Assembly (NCBI GenBank): GCA_027023325.1
Contig: JALVVQ010000120.1
Location: 1-12,904, forward strand
Length of the DNA: 12,904 nucleotides
Direction: 5' to 3'
DNA from: Campylobacteraceae bacterium
GTDB taxonomy: Bacteria > Campylobacterota > Campylobacteria > Campylobacterales > Sulfurovaceae
The notes below the pieces were generated by a model, which made no database searches, was not told the origin of the DNA, and saw only the letters and a program-made list of their open reading frames with translations. The position numbers and the translations under genes were made by a program. Below are positions 1-5,968 of the stretch, piece after piece (within the stretch, counting starts at the first letter, position 1; each line of letters begins with the position of its first letter).

Positions 1-1
1 G

Positions 2-403
2 GGATACAAAAAAGCATGGCGAAAAGCACACCCCAAGAAAAAGCGTATCCTCTCCGAAAGCTACAAAGAGAAAGACCTTCTCAAAGATGCAATCAAAGAG
101 AACAAGCGCATCATTATTGAGGCTTCTTCCAGCACCTGCCATTTCTGCAAGAAGATGAAAAAAGAAGTACTTAATACTGCCCAGATACAAAAAGCCATCA
201 ACGAGGATTTCATATTTATTGAGATTGATATCGACAAGATGAAGCTTCCTTTTGGTCTTCAGAAAGCATTTCAGGGTATCACACCTACTTTCTTTTTTCT
301 TTCCAAAGAGGGGAAGTTGCTCAATCAGTATCCGGGTAGTTGGAATCGTAGCGACTGGAAACTCATACTAGAAGAGAATCGGAAGAGGAAACAGGAGAAA
401 TAA
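2..403 (+). CDS. Thioredoxin-fold protein, 5' end outside window
   Basis: The frame is open from base 2 to the TAA at 401-403, giving 133 visible residues; the true start lies upstream of the window. A CHFC pair (visible residues 46-49), preceded by a hydrophobic beta strand (RIIIEASSST) and followed by KKMKKEV, is the redox-active C-x-x-C of the thioredoxin superfamily. An ITPTFFF segment (93-99) supplies the cis-proline (P95) facing the active site. The internal ATG at 155 is not the start, because it would remove the CxxC. The family reduces or isomerises disulfides; SoxW-like or other periplasmic thioredoxins fit the sulfur-gene context, but the missing N-terminus hides any signal peptide. 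The next gene starts one base after the stop, so the two are almost certainly co-transcribed. The fold is confident; the substrate is unknown. Confidence 0.85.
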   Translation, partial: GYKKAWRKAHPKKKRILSESYKEKDLLKDAIKENKRIIIEASSSTCHFCKKMKKEVLNTAQIQKAINEDFIFIEIDIDKMKLPFGLQKAFQGITPTFFFLSKEGKLLNQYPGSWNRSDWKLILEENRKRKQEK

Positions 404-404
404 T

Positions 405-848
405 ATGATTATAACAGGATCTGTCAAAAGTGTTTACAGTGCCACAGAAAGCAATCAGAGTGTGCCACGCCCTACAGCAGAAAAACTGGAATGTATCGTG
501 GGGCATGGCATCAAAGATGATAAATTTGCCGGCAAGGATCTGGAGCGTACCATCATGATCGTAGGACAAAAAGCCTATGATATGGCAGAAGAAGAGAGTA
601 TCAGGCTGGAAGCAGGGAGTCTGGGTGAGAATATCCTGCTTAATTTTGATCCCCATGATTTCATCTACGGCACGCAGTTCCGGATAGGGGATGTGCTATT
701 GGAGATCACAGATGATTGTACGATGTGCAAGCATCTGGCACAGTTTGATGAAGCACTGCCCGCACTCCTGCTCCACCACAGAGGAAGGTATTGCAAGATA
801 CTCAAAGGCGGCATTATTACCCCTGGTCAGACTGTCACCCTGCCATAA
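405..848 (+). CDS. MOSC domain-containing protein
   Basis: This 147-residue protein is about the size of a stand-alone MOSC domain, the C-terminal module of molybdenum-cofactor sulfurases. Visible hallmarks are GHGIKDDKFAG (33-43), GSLGENI (71-77), the GD of a beta turn (95-96), a cysteine-bearing DDCTMCKH segment (103-110) and GRYCKILKGG (127-136). Family members are thought to carry or transfer sulfur or bind molybdenum-type cofactors through a conserved cysteine; here C105 or C108 is the candidate. There is no signal peptide or membrane segment, so it should be cytosolic. The start is supported by AGGAG at 393-397, seven bases before the ATG. It sits one base after the thioredoxin-fold gene and 18 bases before the DsrE-like gene, consistent with one operon. 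The exact biochemical role cannot be read from the sequence. Confidence 0.88.
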   Translation: MIITGSVKSVYSATESNQSVPRPTAEKLECIVGHGIKDDKFAGKDLERTIMIVGQKAYDMAEEESIRLEAGSLGENILLNFDPHDFIYGTQFRIGDVLLEITDDCTMCKHLAQFDEALPALLLHHRGRYCKILKGGIITPGQTVTLP

Positions 849-866
849 AATACATAGGAGAGAAAT

Positions 867-1304
867 ATGAAAAACATCATTCTGCTTATCTCTGCATCAC
901 TCTGGCTGATGGCCAGTATGCAGTATAGCGATCCCAAACCCTCCTTTGATCACCCCAGACATATCTTTATGAAACTCAATATGTCCGATGTCCATGAGGT
1001 CAACCACATGCTTGGAACGATCTACAACCTACTCAAAAACTATCCCAGTGACACGCTCAAAGTAGAGGTGATCGCATATGGCCCTGGCATGAGAGCACTC
1101 AAAAAAGACTATGATGCTCGTACGCTCAGTCGTATTCGTTCTCTCATGGAATATGAGGTAGATTTCATCGGCTGTCGTAACACCATGGAGACCATGAAAT
1201 GGACAGAGAAAGATTTTATACCTGATATCACCTATGTACAAGCCGGTATTGCACAGGTCATTGAGAGGCAGGTAGGAGGCTGGGTCGATGCCACACCATA
1301 CTAA
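867..1304 (+). CDS. DsrE-like sulfur-carrier protein, exported
   Basis: The 145-residue product begins with a hydrophobic, signal-like segment (residues 4-17, IILLISASLWLMAS), so it is probably periplasmic or membrane-anchored. The body matches the DsrE/DsrF-like alpha/beta fold: HIFMKLNMSD (32-41), KVEVIAYGPG (65-74) and a FIGCRNTM segment (100-107) whose C103 is the expected sulfur-accepting cysteine. Cytosolic DsrE-type proteins carry persulfide in sulfur oxidation and tRNA thiolation; exported versions are common in sulfur-oxidising bacteria but poorly characterised. AGGAG at 856-860 lies six bases before the ATG. The last 17 bases overlap the following MBL hydrolase gene, whose ribosome site lies inside this gene, suggesting translational coupling. 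Family assignment is good; the partner proteins are inferred from context only. Confidence 0.8.
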   Translation: MKNIILLISASLWLMASMQYSDPKPSFDHPRHIFMKLNMSDVHEVNHMLGTIYNLLKNYPSDTLKVEVIAYGPGMRALKKDYDARTLSRIRSLMEYEVDFIGCRNTMETMKWTEKDFIPDITYVQAGIAQVIERQVGGWVDATPY

Positions 1305-2232
1305 TTACAAAGGACATAGCATACGCAAAGCAATCGCATTACTCATCTTCTGTGTGACATCATTGTGGTCTTTTGACTATCACGCCACACCCAAGCAGAT
1401 CACCAAGCATGTCTGGTGTTTTTTTGGCAAACTGGAGGCACCTACCAAAAGCAACGGTGGCTTCATGTCCAACAGCTGTTACCTCAAGACCAGCAAAAGC
1501 TATGTTGTTATCGACAGTGGCCCCACCTATCAGTTTGCAGCACAGGCCTATGAAGCGATGTCCAAGATAGCCAAACTGCCTGTCACTACGGTCATCAATA
1601 CACACTATCATGACGACCACTGTCTGGGAAACAGTTACTATAAAGAGCGCTTTGGCGCAAAACTGATCGGCACCAAATTCCAAAACGATACCTATAAGCC
1701 AGGTATGACCGTCCGTATACAAAAAATGACCTCTCCGGAGATATTTTTCCAGACAAAAATCATACCCTTGGATGAGACCATCAGCAAAGAAACCAATCTC
1801 ACCATAGACAGCACTATGCTGACACTGATACCTGTCGGTACCAAGGCGCATACAGCTGAAGATATATTTGTCCTTTTCAGTGATGAGAAAATCATCTTTT
1901 CAGGAGATCTTGTGATGAATGGTCGTCTCACCTCCAACAGGGATGGCTCGGTACTGGGGCAACTCAAAGCCCATGCCATGATCAACAAGAGAGGATGGAA
2001 ATCGCTCGTCCCCGGACATGGTACTATTACTGATTCTCACGCCATGGAGGAATCCTCCCTCTACTTCAAGCTCCTCAAAGAACGCGTCAGCAAGGCGATC
2101 GAAGAGGATGTCCCTGCAGAAGAGATTACCCAGCAGGTAACCCTGCCAGAATTCAAAGACAAAGCGATGTACAATGTCGTAAACAAAAGAAATATCTTTG
2201 ATGCCTATGGAGAATTGGAATTTGCCGAATAA
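1288..2232 (+). CDS. MBL-fold zinc hydrolase, SoxH-like, exported
   Basis: A 314-residue metallo-beta-lactamase-fold protein with an N-terminal signal-like stretch (residues 13-28, RKAIALLIFCVTSLWS). The zinc-binding set is complete: THYHDDH (H106, H108, D110, H111), H188 in KAHTAED, D207 in FSGDLV and H244 in VPGHG. SNSCYL and VVIDSGP (61-79) are the usual strands before the metal site. The arrangement resembles SoxH and the 'quinoprotein relay system' hydrolases encoded near sulfur-oxidation or PQQ genes; glyoxalase II-like thioester or persulfide hydrolysis is possible. The ATG at 1288 follows a strong AGGAGG (1274-1279) with eight bases spacing, inside the preceding DsrE gene. The 3' end overlaps the next gene. 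The fold is certain; the substrate is not visible. Confidence 0.9.
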   Translation: MPHHTNYKGHSIRKAIALLIFCVTSLWSFDYHATPKQITKHVWCFFGKLEAPTKSNGGFMSNSCYLKTSKSYVVIDSGPTYQFAAQAYEAMSKIAKLPVTTVINTHYHDDHCLGNSYYKERFGAKLIGTKFQNDTYKPGMTVRIQKMTSPEIFFQTKIIPLDETISKETNLTIDSTMLTLIPVGTKAHTAEDIFVLFSDEKIIFSGDLVMNGRLTSNRDGSVLGQLKAHAMINKRGWKSLVPGHGTITDSHAMEESSLYFKLLKERVSKAIEEDVPAEEITQQVTLPEFKDKAMYNVVNKRNIFDAYGELEFAE

Positions 2233-2707
2233 CACACAATCCACATTTATACAGATATCTTCTAATGATCCTATAGCAGAGGTAATCAGGCGTGCCTTTG
2301 ACATGGATCTGTCCGTAAGTGGCGGCTGGGGGTACGAAGCACAGTATCCTATTAAACTGCTGGACGACAACCTCTCTATCCCCCAACTTCAGCATACACT
2401 GGCTTCGATGCGCACCCATCTGGAAATGAGCCTGACACTGCCTGCACAAAAGCGCTATGGTGGTATCAACCTTACGGAGTACAGCAGACATACCAAAGAG
2501 GGTTTGGAAGCCGTCACTTACTATATTACCGCAATGCCAGAATCACAGTATGCAGCCTTTATTGATGCCTATAAACAGGGATACGGTACAGCAGAGTTCG
2601 ATATGGAGGCACACTTTGAAGCGCGCGCCAAAGCCACGCTGCATAGAGAGATCACAGTATGGTTTCGGCGCGTGACACCCTCCTCTCGGCTAAGTCCTGA
2701 TTCATAA
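2201..2707 (+). CDS. Uncharacterised protein of the sulfur cluster
   Basis: I do not recognise this protein family. About 162-168 residues, no signal peptide, no membrane segment and no cysteine, so it is probably cytosolic and not itself a sulfur carrier. Visible features are an SGGWGYEAQYPI segment near the N-terminus, a LLDDNLSIPQLQHTLASMRTHLEMSL helix-rich centre (given in parts, no known motif) and a charged C-terminal part with AHFEARAKAT. The start is uncertain: ATG codons at 2201 and 2207 lack a good ribosome site, whereas TTG at 2222 follows GGAG (2209-2212) by nine bases. Any choice overlaps the end of the MBL hydrolase gene, implying coupled translation and membership of the same operon. 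It ends the first transcription block; a promoter-bearing gap follows. Codon use looks like that of the neighbours. Confidence 0.7.
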   Translation: MPMENWNLPNNTQSTFIQISSNDPIAEVIRRAFDMDLSVSGGWGYEAQYPIKLLDDNLSIPQLQHTLASMRTHLEMSLTLPAQKRYGGINLTEYSRHTKEGLEAVTYYITAMPESQYAAFIDAYKQGYGTAEFDMEAHFEARAKATLHREITVWFRRVTPSSRLSPDS

Positions 2708-2732
2708 GTCAAAAGTAGCAAAAAGAAGTATA

Positions 2733-2753
2733 TACATAAAATTTTCTTATGTA
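2733..2753 (+). terminator. Weak AT-rich hairpin after first gene block
   Basis: TACATAA (2733-2739) pairs perfectly with TTATGTA (2747-2753) around a seven-base loop. It lies 25 bases after the stop of the uncharacterised gene and before the rhodanese promoter. There is no good T-run after the stem and GC content is very low, so it may be an imperfect terminator or chance. Confidence 0.25.
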
Positions 2754-2764
2754 CCCATATTATC

Positions 2765-2793
2765 TTCACATCTTTATCTAATTTTGATATACT
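2765..2793 (+). promoter_or_regulatory. Putative sigma-70 promoter of rhodanese gene
   Basis: TTCACA (2765-2770, five of six matches to TTGACA) and TATACT (2788-2793, five of six to TATAAT except one base) are separated by exactly 17 bases. A transcript would start near 2800, giving a leader of about 50 bases before the rhodanese ATG at 2852. A second TATTAT at 2811-2816 could serve as an alternative -10. Confidence 0.5.
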
Positions 2794-2851
2794 TGATTTA
2801 TCTTTTCTGGTATTATCAGTAAGAAAAACTATTTTATACAAAGGAGACAGA

Positions 2852-3439
2852 ATGGTAAAAAAATTACTATCTGCAATGATGATCTTGAGTTTGGTAGGAT
2901 TGTTTACAACCACCCTAAATGCGGCGGATGTACCAACAAAAAAGAAGAAGCAGTCAGCTGCTGGGCTCTATCTGACACCTAAAGAGGCGTACGATATGAA
3001 ACAGGCCAATCCAGGCAAAGTACTTTTCGTAGATGTCAGAACACCTGAAGAGCTCTACTTCGTAGGTCATGCAGCCAACATCGACAAGAACATCCCTCTG
3101 AAATATGTAGACTACAGCAGAACCAACAAAAAAGGCAAAGGTTTCGCAAGTGCAAAAAACAAGAATCTGATTGCGCAGCTTGATGCAGCGATGAAAGCAA
3201 AGGGATTGACAAAAGAAGATGCAGTGATCTTTATTTGCCGCTCAGGAGACAGAAGTGCCTTTGCTGCTACTGCCGCTTTCAAAGCAGGGTACAAAAAGCC
3301 GTATACTATTACAACAGGTACCGAGGGTGACAAAAGTGCAGAGAAGAAAAGAACAGTCAATGGCTGGAAAAATGATGGTCTGCCATGGAACTACAAGTTC
3401 AATAAGGACTATTTCCAGTATGAGAAGCCATTTAACTAG
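2852..3439 (+). CDS. Exported rhodanese-like sulfurtransferase
   Basis: A 195-residue protein with a classical signal peptide (VKK, a hydrophobic core, and a LNA-A cleavage site near residue 24), so it should be periplasmic. The single rhodanese domain runs from about residue 38 to 185: VLFVDVRTPEE (58-67) is the conserved first motif, and ICRSGDRS (128-135) is the active-site loop with the persulfide-forming C129. The loop CRSGDR has the length typical of active sulfurtransferases. The family moves sulfane sulfur from thiosulfate or other donors onto thiols. AAGGAG at 2841-2845 and the base before it precede the ATG by six bases. The promoter at 2765-2793 and a hairpin after the stop suggest it can be transcribed alone. 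Its position before the YeeE/YedE permease genes suggests it hands sulfur to, or takes it from, that transporter; this is inference. Confidence 0.9.
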   Translation: MVKKLLSAMMILSLVGLFTTTLNAADVPTKKKKQSAAGLYLTPKEAYDMKQANPGKVLFVDVRTPEELYFVGHAANIDKNIPLKYVDYSRTNKKGKGFASAKNKNLIAQLDAAMKAKGLTKEDAVIFICRSGDRSAFAATAAFKAGYKKPYTITTGTEGDKSAEKKRTVNGWKNDGLPWNYKFNKDYFQYEKPFN

Positions 3440-3458
3440 GCTCGACAAGAACAATATG

Positions 3459-3489
3459 CGAGGGACGGTATCTTTTGGACCGACCCTTG
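3459..3489 (+). terminator. Hairpin after rhodanese gene, possible terminator
   Basis: The arm starting at 3459 (CGAGGGACGGT) pairs with ACCGACCCTTG ending at 3489 over 11 positions, with one A/A mismatch and one G/T wobble, around a nine-base loop. It is followed by TTGTGC, a weak T-run. It starts 20 bases after the rhodanese stop and overlaps the region just upstream of the permease -10, so it could be a terminator or part of a regulatory site. Confidence 0.45.
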
Positions 3490-3493
3490 TTTG

Positions 3494-3502
3494 TGCTATA
3501 AT
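3494..3502 (+). promoter_or_regulatory. Extended -10 promoter of permease operon
   Basis: TGC-TATAAT is a perfect consensus -10 (3497-3502) with the extended TGn element. No good -35 is present (TTGGAC at 3475-3480 is the nearest), which is common in Campylobacterota. The predicted start near 3509 gives a leader of about 108 bases before the first YeeE half-gene. Confidence 0.55.
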
Positions 3503-3522
3503 GTACACTCACAATACACCTC

Positions 3523-3592
3523 ATCAAACCTGCCTATCTCAATCATAGTACTCGTCCCCATAGACATAGACATGATTCGTATCAGGTTTGAT
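3523..3592 (+). promoter_or_regulatory. Nested inverted repeats in permease 5' leader
   Basis: ATCAAACCTG (3523-3532) pairs perfectly with CAGGTTTGAT (3583-3592). Inside it, AATCAT (3541-3546) pairs with ATGATT (3572-3577), leaving asymmetric internal loops of eight and five bases and an apical region of 25 bases. The structure lies between the extended -10 and the ribosome site AAAGGA (3601-3606). There is no T-run after it, so it is not an intrinsic terminator; it may be a leader regulatory element or a paired protein-binding site. It matches no riboswitch class I recognise. Confidence 0.45.
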
Positions 3593-3616
3593 ATTTATTA
3601 AAAGGAAACAATTTTT

Positions 3617-4150
3617 ATGAATAACAAGAATAACGGTTATTGGAACCCCTATGTAGGCGGTATCGTTCTGGGAACCATGCTCTTTTTGACCTTTGCCATT
3701 GCCTCCCAAGGATTTGGTGCCAGCGGTACATTCTCCAGAATGACTGCCCAATTTTTGGTAGACAGTGACAAGAGCTGGCTCAGTAATGCCTATATTGCAA
3801 GCTACTTTAAACATGGCGACAATGCCTTGCTCAACTGGACAGTAGTGGAGACACTTGGCATCCTTATTGGAGGCTTTGCCTCTGCTGTACTGGCAGGAAG
3901 ATTTATCTTTAGGCCAGACAAGGCTCCCAGCTACTCCATGTCCAAAAGATTCTTTTGGGCTTTTATTGGAGGTATGATTGTTGCGGTTGCTACGCGATTG
4001 GCAAGGGGCTGTACCAGTGGTCAGGGTCTTGATGGCATGGCGACCTTCTCTGTAGGAGCATGGATCTTTATGTTCACTACCTTTGCCTCGGCACTCATAC
4101 TCTCTCCACTGTTCAAAAAACAATGGAATGACGAAGGAGAAGAAGCATGA
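3617..4150 (+). CDS. YeeE/YedE sulfur permease, N-terminal half
   Basis: A 177-residue integral membrane protein with about four hydrophobic spans (roughly residues 13-30, 74-95, 113-128 and 144-164). It belongs to the YeeE/YedE family (COG2391), whose characterised member TsuA imports thiosulfate through a path of conserved cysteines. Here the signature is RLARGCTSGQG (127-137) with C132; GFGASG (32-37) is the other conserved glycine-rich loop. Full-length TsuA-type proteins are about twice this length, and the second half is encoded by the next gene, as in the two-component PmpA/PmpB-type permeases. The ATG follows AAAGGA (3601-3606) by ten bases. The stop overlaps the next start as ATGA, so the halves are translationally coupled and probably form a heterodimer. 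The substrate (thiosulfate or another sulfur compound) is inferred from family and neighbours. Confidence 0.88.
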   Translation: MNNKNNGYWNPYVGGIVLGTMLFLTFAIASQGFGASGTFSRMTAQFLVDSDKSWLSNAYIASYFKHGDNALLNWTVVETLGILIGGFASAVLAGRFIFRPDKAPSYSMSKRFFWAFIGGMIVAVATRLARGCTSGQGLDGMATFSVGAWIFMFTTFASALILSPLFKKQWNDEGEEA

Positions 4151-4755
4151 TAGATACACTCATTCTCCCACTTTTCAAAAATGGATTTCTAAGCCCTGAG
4201 GCCAATATGTTCTTTGCATTGATGATGGGTATAGCCTTTGGATTTGTACTGGAGCGTACTGGATTTACCAGAGCGCAGCATATTGCAGATGCTTTTTATT
4301 TCCGTAATCTTGCGGTACCCAAGATTATGGGCAGCACAGTTGTTGTAGCCAGCACCTGGATGATCATCTTCTCTTGGTTTGGATGGATTGACCTCAACCA
4401 ACTGTTTACACCCGCTACCTATATCTGGCCCTATGTGGCAGGTGGTCTGCTCTTTGGTGCAGGGATGGTGATTGCAGGATACTGCCCAGGCACTGCCGTA
4501 GCAGGACTAGGCACGGGCAAGAGTGATGCGCTGGTATTTCTACTAGGTGTTGTTGCTGGCATGTTCCTTTATTTTATCCTCTATCCATTTATTGCCGGTT
4601 TTGCCAGTTCGACAAACCTAGGTGTGCTGAAGCTGCATGATCTGTTTGGCGGCAATGCCTACACCTCATACATACTCACTGTAGCACTTGAAACAGGTAT
4701 TATTCTGTTTATGATGCTGCTTCAAAAAATCATTTTTAGAAAAGGAAACAAATAA
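4147..4755 (+). CDS. YeeE/YedE sulfur permease, C-terminal half
   Basis: A 202-residue membrane protein with about five hydrophobic spans (roughly residues 20-37, 62-80, 94-113, 127-150 and 175-195). The motif IAGYCPGTAVAG (109-120) carries C113, equivalent to the conserved cysteine of the second YeeE/YedE repeat. FVLERTGFTRAQ (33-44) is another family signature. It starts inside the stop codon of the first half (ATGA at 4147-4150), the usual sign of coupled translation of subunits made in equal amounts. Together the two products supply the cysteine-containing loops of one TsuA-like channel. It is followed by a one-base gap and a small membrane protein gene, so the operon continues. Confidence 0.88.
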   Translation: MIDTLILPLFKNGFLSPEANMFFALMMGIAFGFVLERTGFTRAQHIADAFYFRNLAVPKIMGSTVVVASTWMIIFSWFGWIDLNQLFTPATYIWPYVAGGLLFGAGMVIAGYCPGTAVAGLGTGKSDALVFLLGVVAGMFLYFILYPFIAGFASSTNLGVLKLHDLFGGNAYTSYILTVALETGIILFMMLLQKIIFRKGNK

Positions 4756-4756
4756 T

Positions 4757-5128
4757 ATGAGTACAAAAACAACAATTGCAGGCGGTGCACTGATCCTCGC
4801 AGGCGGCCTTGCACTGGCTGTCTATGCCAACACCAATGCCTCTGCCCTCTCTACTGCCAAATCAACCATGGTAAGCAAATATGTCAAACTCAGTGATACT
4901 GCACTGGTAAAAGGGGACAGTAAGGCTGCTGAGAAATTTGCCAAGCAGGCACTTGTGACGGATCCAAAGAGCAAAGAGGCACTATTAGGATACAAAAAAG
5001 TCATCCTTGCCTCATGTCCCAAGAGTGCAGCACCAGCTGCAGGAGCAGCAACACAGACAGCAACCCCAGTTGCACCCAAAGCAGCTGCTCCCAAAGCGGA
5101 AGAAGAAGACGAGATGGGGTGCATCTAA
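4757..5128 (+). CDS. Small membrane-anchored helical protein, Ala/Pro-rich tail
   Basis: A 123-residue protein I cannot assign by name. Residues 7-24 form a glycine/alanine-rich hydrophobic span that may be a signal anchor. Residues 36-85 look like a TPR-like helix pair (ALVKGDSKAAEKFAKQAL, then DPKSKEALLGYKK). A low-complexity Ala/Pro/Thr linker (90-113) leads to an acidic end, EEEDEMGCI, with a cysteine second from last; C87 is the only other cysteine. The ribosome site AAAGGA (4741-4746) with the same AAAGGAAACA context as the first permease gene precedes the ATG by ten bases. One base separates it from the permease and three bases from the Sel1 gene, so it belongs to the permease operon. 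It could be an accessory or sulfur-accepting subunit of the permease, but that is only a guess from position and cysteines. Confidence 0.75.
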   Translation: MSTKTTIAGGALILAGGLALAVYANTNASALSTAKSTMVSKYVKLSDTALVKGDSKAAEKFAKQALVTDPKSKEALLGYKKVILASCPKSAAPAAGAATQTATPVAPKAAAPKAEEEDEMGCI

Positions 5129-5131
5129 ACG

Positions 5132-5938
5132 ATGCTAACGCATGCAGGGAAAAGGCTCCTTTTTTTGGCTGTACTTTTTTGGTATAGCACTGCATCAGCA
5201 ACAGATACCCTCTCTGTCCCACAAAAGATAGACAAAGGGATCGCCCTCTTCAAATCCAAACACTATCATCCTTCTTTCACCTTACTCAATCCCTTGGCCG
5301 CACAGGGCTATCCACGGGCACAATTCTATCTTGGTCTTCTCTATGATATGGGAAGCATTGACATGATGGACAAACGAAAGGCTGTCATCTGGTACCGCAA
5401 AGCAGCCCTGCAGGGGCTAGCAGAAGCAGAGTATGATATGGGTGTCATGTACTCCAAAGGCGAAGGTATAGATAAAGACCTCACAAAAGCCAGAGATTGG
5501 TACGAAAAATCCGCTACACACGGTAGCGCATATGCGATGTATAATCTCGGGGTCGTGTATGAACGGGGTTATGGCATAGAAAAAAATATCACCAAAGCCA
5601 TAGCGTGGTACGAAAAGGCCTCTGCTCTCTCTTTGGGAAAAGCTACTTACAATCTAGCGAATCTCTATTATCATGGCACGAAAGTACCCAAGAATCTCTC
5701 TAAGGCAGCCCAACTCTATCACCAGGCCGCCCTCAAGGGTCACAGTGAAGCACAATTTACCTATGCCTACATGCTGGAACACGGGCTTGGTTTACCTGTA
5801 GATATCCGAAAGGCAAAGCGATGGTATAAAGAAGCTGCAATCAATGGCCATAAAAAAGCCAGATGGAACCTCTCCCTCCTTTTGAAAAAAGAAGGAAAAA
5901 CGGAGGAGTCTCACTTTTGGGAAACGAGAGCTAGATAA
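5132..5938 (+). CDS. Sel1-like repeat protein, exported
   Basis: A 268-residue protein with a signal peptide (residues 1-23, ending STASA) and then about five 36-residue Sel1-like (TPR-related) repeats plus a partial one. Repeat units begin near residues 59, 95, 131, 167 and 203 (GYPRAQFYLG, GLAEAEYDMG, GSAYAMYNLG, SLGKATYNLA, GHSEAQFTYA), each followed by an AxxWY-type second helix. Such solenoids mediate protein-protein contacts in the periplasm. Unlike the cysteine-rich Hcp proteins of Helicobacter, it has no cysteine, so it is not disulfide-stabilised. The start has no clear ribosome site and lies three bases after the previous stop, so translation may be coupled. As last gene of the permease operon it may be a scaffold for the exported sulfur proteins; this is inference. 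The next gene is convergent. Confidence 0.9.
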   Translation: MLTHAGKRLLFLAVLFWYSTASATDTLSVPQKIDKGIALFKSKHYHPSFTLLNPLAAQGYPRAQFYLGLLYDMGSIDMMDKRKAVIWYRKAALQGLAEAEYDMGVMYSKGEGIDKDLTKARDWYEKSATHGSAYAMYNLGVVYERGYGIEKNITKAIAWYEKASALSLGKATYNLANLYYHGTKVPKNLSKAAQLYHQAALKGHSEAQFTYAYMLEHGLGLPVDIRKAKRWYKEAAINGHKKARWNLSLLLKKEGKTEESHFWETRAR

Positions 5939-5968
5939 TTACTTGAATCTGGCGATTTTCCGGCGAGT

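Noticed and set aside
3559..3572. Tandem CATAGA repeat
   Set aside because: Only two full copies in the apical part of the leader hairpin; too few to be meaningful.
3539..4159. 206-residue open frame on the minus strand
   Set aside because: It is antisense to the first YeeE half-gene and its leader, with no domain signature or ribosome site; a shadow.
5021..5110. Ala/Pro-rich repetitive DNA
   Set aside because: It is a low-complexity coding linker, not a DNA repeat with regular units.
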